Assembly (NCBI GenBank): GCA_027080315.1
Contig: JALWSI010000216.1
Span: forward strand, 1-12,188
From: a bacterium
Lineage (GTDB): Bacteria; Thermosulfidibacterota; Thermosulfidibacteria; Thermosulfidibacterales; JALWSI01
Direction: 5' to 3'
Length of the DNA stretch: 12,188 nucleotides
How positions within the stretch are numbered: the first letter of the stretch is position 1; each line of letters starts with the position of its first letter. Positions 6,787 through 12,188 of the stretch are shown here, in pieces. The notes beneath the pieces were generated by a model. It saw only the letters and a list, made by a program, of their open reading frames with translations, ran no database searches and had not been told where the DNA came from. A program made the position numbers and the translations under genes.

Positions 6787-7436
6787 TGGGTCTTACCATA
6801 CACCTTCTGGTAGTCAGACAAGAACCTCTCAATACCTATGTCGGTAAGGGGATGTTTCACCATCTGCATGAGCACCTTGTGGGGAATGGTGGCAATGTGT
6901 GCCCCTGTCATGGCAGCCTCCACCACGTGTCTTGGATGCCTTATGCTTGCCACTATCACCTCAGTTGAGATCCCAGACATGTCAAAGATCTCCACCACCT
7001 CTCGCACCAGATCCATACCCTCGTGGCCAATGTCGTCAAGCCTCCCGATAAAGGGAGAGACAAAGGTGGCCCCTGCCTTTGCAGCGAGAAGGGCCTGGGG
7101 TGCAGAGAAAACCAAAGTGACATTGGTCTTTATCCCAAGCTGAGAAAGGATATGCACCGCCTTGAGGCCCTCAATGGTCAAGGGAATCTTCACCGCCACA
7201 TTGGGATGAATATCCGCAAGCTCTTTGGCCTCTTCCACCATCTTCTTGGACTCTAAGGAAAGCACCTCTGCGCTTATAGGGCCATCAACTATTGAGCAGA
7301 TCTCGCGGATCACATCCCTCATGGGCCTTCCCGTCTTGGCCACTAAGGAAGGGTTCGTGGTGACCCCATCAACAACCCCCCATGACGCTGCCTCGCGGAT
7401 CTCGTTAACGTCTGCTGTATCAAGAAAGAACTTCAT
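6783..7436 (-). CDS. tal: Transaldolase, short TalC/MipB-like family
   Basis: The 217 aa enzyme has a class I aldolase TIM barrel, starting [13 protein letters not shown] and GVTTNPSL. The Schiff-base lysine is Lys83 in VAVKIPLT. The residues that separate family members point to transaldolase rather than fructose-6-phosphate aldolase: Glu57 in SAEVLS, where FSA has Gln, and Phe129 in SPFIGRLDD, where FSA has Tyr. It would move a dihydroxyacetone unit between sedoheptulose 7-phosphate and glyceraldehyde 3-phosphate in the non-oxidative pentose phosphate pathway. The ATG at 7436 is chosen because GAGAGG lies 7 nt upstream; a GTG at 7442 overlaps that site. It overlaps dtd by 4 bp and may have its own promoter (7476-7503). 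Confidence 0.93.
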   Translation of the reverse strand: MKFFLDTADVNEIREAASWGVVDGVTTNPSLVAKTGRPMRDVIREICSIVDGPISAEVLSLESKKMVEEAKELADIHPNVAVKIPLTIEGLKAVHILSQLGIKTNVTLVFSAPQALLAAKAGATFVSPFIGRLDDIGHEGMDLVREVVEIFDMSGISTEVIVASIRHPRHVVEAAMTGAHIATIPHKVLMQMVKHPLTDIGIERFLSDYQKVYGKTQ

Positions 7437-7475
7437 GATCACACCTCTCTCTGACTTTTGGCATCGGAGGATTTC

Positions 7476-7503
7476 ACTATCCCCATCATCCTTACCGTGT
7501 CAA
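7476..7503 (-). promoter_or_regulatory. Possible internal promoter ahead of tal
   Basis: On the minus strand a perfect TTGACA (7498-7503) is followed by a 16 bp spacer and GATAGT (7476-7481), which matches four of six -10 positions. It lies in the longest gap of the operon (7437-7525), and transcription would begin about 30 nt before the tal ATG. It could let tal-dtd-MBL-plsC be expressed apart from nfnAB-dapL. The short spacer and imperfect -10 keep this tentative. Confidence 0.35.
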
Positions 7504-7525
7504 CTGGAGGGCTTACAGGCTGGAT

Positions 7526-8080
7526 TCAATGGGAAAGCCAGAAGGCCCCCACAGAGCGGGGATAGCCCTCCTTAAGCTCTGCTTCAAAGAGCTGGGCAGA
7601 GGCAAACTCTTTGGCCTCTCTCTCAAGAAGGGATAGGTTGTAGAGCATTGCAGCCCTATCCTTTGGAGAAGACTGAACCGCCTTCCAAAGCTGCTGGGTG
7701 AGTTGGTTCAGATCCATTTTTTGGCCCAGCACCCTCTTTAAGGCCACCAGCTTAATCAAGGCTCTGGGCACGCTGGGGGCACTTGGAAACCTGGTGATGA
7801 ACCTCTGGTACTCTTGAAGAGCCTCAGGAAGCTTTGCCATAGCCTCATAACACTCTGCAATGTAGAGCTGCACCTCTCTTCCCCTGAAGGTGGCATCCCT
7901 GCGTCTAAGCTCTTTGAACATCTCCAGAGCCTTTGGCAGATTCCCAAGGTTGTAATGGATCTGGGCAGACTTGAAGATCCCATCCATCTCCTGAATCACC
8001 CCGGCATGGCACAAAGGAGCCCAGAGAATAAAAAGGAGCGGTATGAGCACCGCCCCTCTCATCATCCTTTTAAGCACCAC
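7526..8080 (-). CDS. Exported tetratricopeptide-repeat protein
   Basis: The 184 aa protein has a signal peptide (VVLKRMMRG, hydrophobic core, cut near PLCHA/G at residue 26) and at least two TPR-like helix pairs. The first is at about 36-67 (AQIHYNLGNLPKALEMFKEL), the second at about 70-103 (AECYEAMAKLPEALQEYQRF). A less regular helical tail contains LYNLSLLEREAKEFASAQLF. It probably works as a periplasmic or envelope scaffold; no partner can be named. The start is placed at GTG 8080 because TAAGGAG, overlapping the dapL stop, lies 6 nt upstream. An in-frame ATG at 8125 would overlap dapL and put charged residues before the signal peptide. After its TGA the frame stays open for 28 more codons (see findings). 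Confidence 0.75.
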   Translation of the reverse strand: MVLKRMMRGAVLIPLLFILWAPLCHAGVIQEMDGIFKSAQIHYNLGNLPKALEMFKELRRRDATFRGREVQLYIAECYEAMAKLPEALQEYQRFITRFPSAPSVPRALIKLVALKRVLGQKMDLNQLTQQLWKAVQSSPKDRAAMLYNLSLLEREAKEFASAQLFEAELKEGYPRSVGAFWLSH

Positions 8081-8090
8081 CAGACTCTCC

Positions 8091-9248
8091 TTACAGCTTT
8101 GCCAAACGCTCTGCTGCCTCTTCAAGCACCTCTTCTGTAACGGTCAAGGTGGCTCTAACGTATCCCTCTCCACCTTTTCCAAACCCCACGCCTGGGGTTA
8201 AGAGCACCCCTGCCTCTGTGAGGGCTTTGGTGGCAAACTCCATTGAGCTTCCTCCCCCTTCAGGAACAGGAAACCACACATAGAAGGCCGCTTTGGGAGG
8301 ATCCACCTTGAATCCGGCCTTTTTCAGTCCCGCAACAAAGACGTCTCTTCTCCTTTTGTACATCTCCCGGAGCTCTTTAAGTCCCGGCTCCGTCTCCAAG
8401 GCCTCTATTCCCGCCTCTTGAATGAACTGACACGCGCCAGAGTCAACATTGGTCTTGATCTTCTTAAGGCCTGCAATGAGAGAGGGATTTCCAACCGCCA
8501 TGCCTATGCGCCAGCCCGTCATATTGAAGGTTTTGGAGAGAGAGTGGAACTCTATCGCCACGTCTTTGGCCCCATCAACCTCCATTATGCTATGGGGAGG
8601 CTCCTCGTAGTAGATCTCGCTGTAAGCAGCGTCATGGCACAGTATGATCTTGTGCTCCTTCGCAAAGGCCACAGCCTTCTCAAAAAAGTCCAAAGGCGCC
8701 ACAGCGGCTGTGGGGTTGTTTGGATAGTTTAGAAAGATGATCTTAGCCTTCTTTAGAACATCAGAGGGAATCTCCTCAAGGTTGGGAAGGTACCCATCCT
8801 CTTCTCTCAGAGTGAGGGAGTAAGGCTCACCCTCGGCCATTATGGTGCTGCCGCTGTACACCGGATACCCGGGGTCAGAGACAATAACCACCTCCCCGGG
8901 GTTCACGAAGGCAAGGGGCAGATGGCCTATGCCCTCTTTTGAACCAATAAGGGTTAACACCTCACCCTGGGGGTTAAGCTCTACCCCAAAGCGCCGTTTG
9001 TACCAGTTGGCCACCGCCTGCCTGAAAGAGAGCATTCCATCGTAAGAGGGATACTGATGATTCTTGGGGTCTTCTGCGGCCTTTTTCAGGCGCTCAATTA
9101 TGGGCTTGGGGGTGGGGGTGTCAGGATCCCCCACTCCCAGGTCAATTATCCTTCTCCCCTTCTCAAGCTCTCTCGCCTTGGCCTCGTCCAGCTCGGCAAA
9201 GAGATAAGGGGGTAGATTCTGAAGCCGTTGGGCTAAGGAGAACTCCAT
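8091..9248 (-). CDS. dapL: LL-diaminopimelate aminotransferase (DapL)
   Basis: The 385 aa PLP-dependent class I/II aminotransferase converts tetrahydrodipicolinate and glutamate directly to LL-diaminopimelate, bypassing the acyl-intermediate routes to lysine and meso-DAP. It begins with the DapL-typical LPPYLFAELDEAKA and LGVGDPDTPTP, then HQYPSYDG (64-71). PLP contacts include Tyr and Asn in LNYPNNPT (173-180), Asp206 in CHDAAYSE and the Schiff-base Lys239 in HSLSKTFNMTGWRIG. The carboxylate-binding Arg365 is in GYVRATLT. An alanine or aspartate aminotransferase is the main alternative, but the N-terminal and NVDSGACQ (267-274) segments fit DapL well. It lies 7 nt after nfnB, and its stop forms part of the next gene's ribosome site. 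A GGAG lies 13 nt before its ATG, rather far. Confidence 0.93.
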   Translation of the reverse strand: MEFSLAQRLQNLPPYLFAELDEAKARELEKGRRIIDLGVGDPDTPTPKPIIERLKKAAEDPKNHQYPSYDGMLSFRQAVANWYKRRFGVELNPQGEVLTLIGSKEGIGHLPLAFVNPGEVVIVSDPGYPVYSGSTIMAEGEPYSLTLREEDGYLPNLEEIPSDVLKKAKIIFLNYPNNPTAAVAPLDFFEKAVAFAKEHKIILCHDAAYSEIYYEEPPHSIMEVDGAKDVAIEFHSLSKTFNMTGWRIGMAVGNPSLIAGLKKIKTNVDSGACQFIQEAGIEALETEPGLKELREMYKRRRDVFVAGLKKAGFKVDPPKAAFYVWFPVPEGGGSSMEFATKALTEAGVLLTPGVGFGKGGEGYVRATLTVTEEVLEEAAERLAKL

Positions 9249-9255
9249 CTCTCTC

Positions 9256-10680
9256 TTACCACTCTCCAGTGGTGAGGTAGTTGTGAATCTCCCTTGCCGC
9301 GGTCTTCCCGTCTCCCACAGCCAGAATCACCGTGGCAGCTCCACGAATTATGTCGCCTCCTGCAAAGACTCCCTTCTTGGTGGTCTTGCAGGTGTTAGGA
9401 TCGGCCACAATGTAGCCCCATTTGTTCACTTCCATGTCGGGGGTGGTGCTGGGGATAAGGGGGTTAGCACCGGTTCCGATGGACATGATCACCATGTCAA
9501 CATCCATGATGAACTCTGATCCCTCAATGGGAACGGGACGACGGCGTCCTGAGCTATCGGGCTCTCCAAGCTCCATGCGGATACACTTCATGCCCTTAAC
9601 CCATCCGTTCTCGTCTCCCAGTATCTCAATGGGGTTAACCAGCATGTTGAATATCACGCCCTCTTCCTCGGCGTTCTCAATCTCTTCCGCCCTGGCAGGC
9701 ATCTCGGCCCTTGAACGACGGTAAACGATATGGGCCTCGGCAGCCCCAAGGCGCAGCGCCGAACGCACTGCGTCCATGGCCACGTTTCCACCACCAACAA
9801 CGGCCACCTTCTTGCCCACGCAGATGGGGGTATCGTACTCGGGGAACCTGTAGGCCTTCATGAGGTTGCTGCGGGTTAGGAACTCGTTGGCAGAATAGAC
9901 CCCGTTAAGGTTCTCACCGGGGATCTCCATAAACCAGGGCAGACCAGCACCCACGCCAAGAAAGACAGCATCGTAGCCCTCTTCCGTCAAAAGATCGTCA
10001 ACGGTGAAGGTCTTGCCCACAACCACATCGGTCTTAAGCTCAACCCCCAAAGAGGTGATGTAATCAACCTCTCGCTGAACTATGGATTTTGGAAGCCTGA
10101 ACTCGGGGATTCCGTAAACCAACACTCCTCCTGCCTTGTGGAGGGCCTCAAATATGGTCACCTTGTGTCCGAGAACCGCCAGGTCTGCCGCCACTGTGAG
10201 CCCGGCGGGTCCAGAGCCTACCACTGCCACCTTCTTCCCTGTAGGGGGAGCAATCTCGGGCTTCTTGGCCTCTCCCTGAGCCGCCTCGTAGTCAGCCACA
10301 AAACGCTCAAGACGACCAATGGCCACAGGGGCCCCCTTCTTGGCCAGAACGCACACCTCTTCACACTGCTCTTCCTGGGGGCACACCCTGCCGCAGACTG
10401 CTGGCAAGGCGTTGGTCTCTTTTATTTTCAAAGAGGCCTCAATAAACTTACCCTCTTTAATGAGATGGATAAACTCGGGAATCTTAACCTCCGCAGGGCA
10501 ACCATCAACGCAGAGGGGCTTCTTGCACTCAAGGCACCTCTCTGCCTCTTCCATTGCCATCTCTGCAGTGTATCCCAAGGCAACCTCGTTGAAGTTGGTG
10601 ATACGGACCTTGGGGTCCTGCCTTGGCATATCTAATCTGTTGAGATTGAGACCCTTCTTCTTCGGTTTCTGCTCAGCCAT
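9256..10680 (-). CDS. nfnB: NfnB/SudA: large subunit of NADH-dependent ferredoxin:NADP+ oxidoreductase
   Basis: The 474 aa flavoprotein is homologous to the glutamate synthase small subunit. The N-terminal iron-sulfur domain has two cysteine groups, Cys49/52/57/61 and Cys96/100/106/110, suited to two [4Fe-4S] clusters. An FAD-binding Rossmann motif VAVVGSGPAGLTVA follows at 151-164. A second nucleotide-binding motif, VAVVGGGNVAMDAV, lies at 292-305, and RRSRAEMPAR (321-330) probably binds NADPH phosphate. GVFAGGD near 437-443 closes the FAD site. In Nfn this subunit holds the bifurcating FAD and the ferredoxin/NADPH side. Because nfnA precedes it with a 1 bp TAATG overlap and no glutamate synthase large subunit is nearby, Nfn is preferred over GltD. 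The homologous archaeal complex was first described as sulfide dehydrogenase (SudAB), and that activity cannot be excluded. Confidence 0.92.
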   Translation of the reverse strand: MAEQKPKKKGLNLNRLDMPRQDPKVRITNFNEVALGYTAEMAMEEAERCLECKKPLCVDGCPAEVKIPEFIHLIKEGKFIEASLKIKETNALPAVCGRVCPQEEQCEEVCVLAKKGAPVAIGRLERFVADYEAAQGEAKKPEIAPPTGKKVAVVGSGPAGLTVAADLAVLGHKVTIFEALHKAGGVLVYGIPEFRLPKSIVQREVDYITSLGVELKTDVVVGKTFTVDDLLTEEGYDAVFLGVGAGLPWFMEIPGENLNGVYSANEFLTRSNLMKAYRFPEYDTPICVGKKVAVVGGGNVAMDAVRSALRLGAAEAHIVYRRSRAEMPARAEEIENAEEEGVIFNMLVNPIEILGDENGWVKGMKCIRMELGEPDSSGRRRPVPIEGSEFIMDVDMVIMSIGTGANPLIPSTTPDMEVNKWGYIVADPNTCKTTKKGVFAGGDIIRGAATVILAVGDGKTAAREIHNYLTTGEW

Positions 10681-11543
10681 TACGCCACCTCTCCTATGCC
10701 TTCAAATGCTTGGGGACACTCTTTTTTGAACCTCTCAAGGGCTTCCTGCTCCTGCTTCTTGTACATTGACTGCCTCATCATAAGCTCGTCAAAGTCCACT
10801 TCGTATCCGTTAAACTCCGGGCCATCTACGCAGACAAAGCGGGTCTTGCCACCTACGGTCACCCGGCAGGCACCGCACATCCCGGTGGCATCAACCATGA
10901 TAGAGTTGAGGCTAACGGTGAGGGGAACCCCAAAAGGCTCCGCCACCTTGGCGATGAACTTCATCATGATGGGAGGACCAATACCAACCACCTCTCCCAC
11001 CTTATCACCCTGACTTTTCAACACATCCTCAAGGGCGTGGGTCACAAAGCCCTTTCTTCCGTAGCTTCCATCGTCAGTGGTGATGATGATCTCGTCAGAG
11101 ACCCTCTTGAAGTCGTCCTCCATGATGAGCAGATCCTTTGACCTTGCCCCTAAGATGGTGATGAGCCTGTTACCAGCCTCTTTCATACCGCAGGCTATTG
11201 GGAAGAGAGGGGCTATTCCCACTCCACCGCCTACGCACACCACGGTACCACGGTTCTCAATGTGGGTGGGCTTTCCAAGGGGACCCACCACATCCAGGAT
11301 GTTATCTCCAACATTCAAAGTACCAAGGTGAAAGGTGGTCTTTCCCACCTTCTGGAAGATGATCCTGATGAGACCCTCCTCCTTGTTGCTCTCGGCAATG
11401 GTGAGAGGAATCCTCTCTCCTTCTTCGTTGATCCTCAGGATCATAAACTGTCCCGGTCTGTGCTTTTTGGCCACATAGGGAGCCTTCACCCAAAATTCGG
11501 TTATTGTGGGGTGCCATTCCTTCTTAGCTACTATCTCAAACAC
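10680..11543 (-). CDS. nfnA: NfnA/SudB: small subunit of NADH-dependent ferredoxin:NADP+ oxidoreductase
   Basis: The 287 aa protein is of the ferredoxin-NADP reductase type. An FAD barrel has RIPLTIAE (44-51), the NAD(H)-binding domain has CVGGGVGIAPLF (103-114), and a C-terminal [2Fe-2S] site follows. The site reads DATGMCGAC...VCVDGPEF, giving Asp218, Cys223, Cys226 and Cys238. The Asp plus three Cys set is the hallmark of NfnA/SudB and separates it from dihydroorotate dehydrogenase PyrK, which uses four Cys. With NfnB it couples NADH and reduced ferredoxin oxidation to NADP+ reduction by flavin-based electron bifurcation in the cytoplasm. The start codon is GTG, with AAAGGAG (11551-11557) 7 nt upstream. 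It is the first gene of the long operon, behind a near-consensus promoter. Confidence 0.94.
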   Translation of the reverse strand: MFEIVAKKEWHPTITEFWVKAPYVAKKHRPGQFMILRINEEGERIPLTIAESNKEEGLIRIIFQKVGKTTFHLGTLNVGDNILDVVGPLGKPTHIENRGTVVCVGGGVGIAPLFPIACGMKEAGNRLITILGARSKDLLIMEDDFKRVSDEIIITTDDGSYGRKGFVTHALEDVLKSQGDKVGEVVGIGPPIMMKFIAKVAEPFGVPLTVSLNSIMVDATGMCGACRVTVGGKTRFVCVDGPEFNGYEVDFDELMMRQSMYKKQEQEALERFKKECPQAFEGIGEVA

Positions 11544-11577
11544 ACTATCACTCCTTTCCCCAAAGTTGTCGCAGCGC

Positions 11578-11606
11578 CTTATATCTAAGGGGAAGGGTTA
11601 TGGCAA
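11578..11606 (-). promoter_or_regulatory. Strong sigma-70-type promoter for nfnA and the downstream operon
   Basis: On the minus strand TTGCCA (11601-11606, five of six matches) is separated by exactly 17 bp from TATAAG (11578-11583, five of six). Transcription would start near 11571, leaving a short leader of about 28 nt that contains the nfnA ribosome site. A perfect inverted repeat GGGTT-ATGGC-AACCC (11595-11609) covers the -35 box and could be an operator or chance. Confidence 0.7.
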
Positions 11607-11767
11607 CCCAGAAAAGTGAAAGTATTAACAATCTTAAGCCCTGAGTTAAAGGCTAAGCCAACCAGACCAAAGAGGTCTAAACCGAGATGATCGGCTTGAC
11701 GAGATCCCTCTTTTCACCTATCTCTTCTCGCTGTTGTTGACACACCACCTTTGAGAGGAAACAGAAG
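11607..11767 (+). other. Divergent intergenic region and trpS leader with short inverted repeats
   Basis: No gene is visible here. Read on the plus strand it holds a series of short perfect inverted repeats: AGCC/GGCT (11637-11640 and 11651-11654), AGACC/GGTCT around AAAGA (11664-11678), CCGA/TCGG (11682-11694), and AAGCC/GGCTT (11655-11659 and 11693-11697), which could enclose the second. I see no T-box core, no trp-codon leader peptide and no poly-T terminator. Candidate trpS promoters are TTGACG (11696-11701)-17 bp-TATCTC and a TTGACA at 11737-11742, both with poor -10 boxes. GAGAGGAA (11753-11760) is the trpS ribosome site. Confidence 0.35.
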
Positions 11768-12188
11768 ATGAAAGAGAGAGTTCTTAGCGGAATGAGACCC
11801 ACAGGAAAGCTCCACTTAGGCAACTACCTTGGAGCCCTGAAGAACTGGGTCTCCCTTCAGGACCAGTATCAGTGCTTCTACTTTATTGCCGACTGGCATG
11901 CCCTCACAACAGAGTACTCTGACACATCCCACCTTGAGGAGTGGTCAATTGAGATAGTGTTAGACTGGCTTGCAGCGGGGCTTGACCCTGAAAAGAGCGT
12001 GCTATTCCTGCAGTCGCAGCTCTTGGAGCACGCGGAGCTTGCCCTCATATTCTCAATGATAACCCCAGTCTCATGGCTTGAGAGAAACCCCACCTACAAG
12101 GACCTTAAGCAGGAACTTAAACACAAAGACCTGGCAACCCACGGCTTCCTGGGATATCCGGTGCTACAGGCGGCAGATATCCTCATAT
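11768..12188 (+). CDS. trpS: Tryptophanyl-tRNA synthetase, 5' part (runs past the window end)
   Basis: The first 140 codons of a class Ic aminoacyl-tRNA synthetase are open to the window edge. The protein starts MKERVLSGMRPTGKLHLGN, where GMRPTGKLHLGN holds the ATP-binding HIGH-type motif (His17-Leu-Gly-Asn). Further family marks are YFIADWHALT (39-48), SMITPVSWLERNPTYKD (98-114) and GFLGYPVLQAADIL (126-139), the last two forming the tryptophan site and dimer surface. The enzyme charges tRNA-Trp. The start ATG has GAGAGGAA 7 nt upstream. The KMSKS motif and C-terminal domain, expected after about residue 190, lie outside. It is divergent from nfnA. Confidence 0.97.
   Translation, partial: MKERVLSGMRPTGKLHLGNYLGALKNWVSLQDQYQCFYFIADWHALTTEYSDTSHLEEWSIEIVLDWLAAGLDPEKSVLFLQSQLLEHAELALIFSMITPVSWLERNPTYKDLKQELKHKDLATHGFLGYPVLQAADILI

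Noticed and set aside
7526-7528. TGA after the TPR gene as a selenocysteine codon
   Set aside because: I see no convincing SECIS-like hairpin just downstream, the flanking residues resemble no known selenoprotein motif, and the protein is not a redox enzyme.
7814-8140. Plus-strand open frame of 108 codons opposite the TPR gene
   Set aside because: It is antisense to the TPR gene and the dapL 3' end, lacks a ribosome site and has no family-like features.
10138-10635. Plus-strand open frame of 165 codons opposite nfnB
   Set aside because: It lies wholly antisense to a well supported conserved gene, has no ribosome site, and its product shows no recognisable family; it mirrors the codon pattern of nfnB.
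9256-10680. Glutamate synthase small subunit (GltD) as the name for the large Nfn gene
   Set aside because: No glutamate synthase large subunit is present in the window, and the gene is fused by a TAATG overlap to an NfnA-type subunit with the Asp/Cys3 iron-sulfur site.
11607-11767. T-box or trp attenuator in front of trpS
   Set aside because: There is no T-box antiterminator core, no run of Trp codons in a leader frame and no terminator hairpin with a T tract.

Overview
The window is compact, ordinary-looking bacterial chromosome. Base composition is close to even by eye, AGA/AGG arginine and ATA isoleucine codons are common, and Shine-Dalgarno sites are strong. LL-diaminopimelate aminotransferase (DapL), an Nfn/Sud-type electron-bifurcating transhydrogenase pair and Lys/Glu-rich proteins suggest an anaerobic, perhaps thermophilic, diderm-like bacterium; the Desulfobacterota/Thermodesulfobacteria or Synergistota are possible, but the lineage is an inference. 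I see no mobile element, CRISPR array, phage gene or clear sign of recent transfer.

Layout. (1) 1-737, minus strand: the end of the window cuts the 3' CCA of a tRNA-Ala(GGC), which has its own promoter. Upstream of it lies an exported DJ-1/PfpI-family protein. (2) 738-4940, plus strand: a probable four-gene operon encodes a two-domain universal stress protein, a secreted papain-like cysteine protease with a lectin-like domain, a DsbC/DsbG-like periplasmic thiol:disulfide protein and the small KH RNA-binding protein KhpA. It ends in a strong hairpin terminator. (3) 4939-11543, minus strand: eight tightly packed genes read nfnA-nfnB-dapL-TPR protein-tal-dtd-MBL hydrolase-plsC, with 1-4 bp overlaps at several junctions. 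A near-consensus promoter precedes nfnA and a weaker one may lie before tal. (4) 11544-12188: a 224 bp divergent intergenic region with several short inverted repeats, then the 5' part of trpS on the plus strand, cut by the window edge.

How the genes may work together. NfnAB exchanges electrons between NADH, ferredoxin and NADPH. DapL makes LL-diaminopimelate for lysine and peptidoglycan. Tal (the transaldolase-type residues, not fructose-6-phosphate aldolase) serves the non-oxidative pentose phosphate route, Dtd clears D-aminoacyl-tRNAs and PlsC makes phosphatidic acid. This is a housekeeping anabolic cluster. The plus-strand operon pairs an exported cysteine protease with an exported disulfide protein, which may help fold it.

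The points most worth a second look are the overlapping CxxCxxC active site in the DsbC-like protein, its pairing with the cysteine protease, the unassigned C-terminal domain of that protease, an open in-frame extension after the TPR gene stop that ends 2 nt before tal, and the trpS leader. None of these is proof of a new system.
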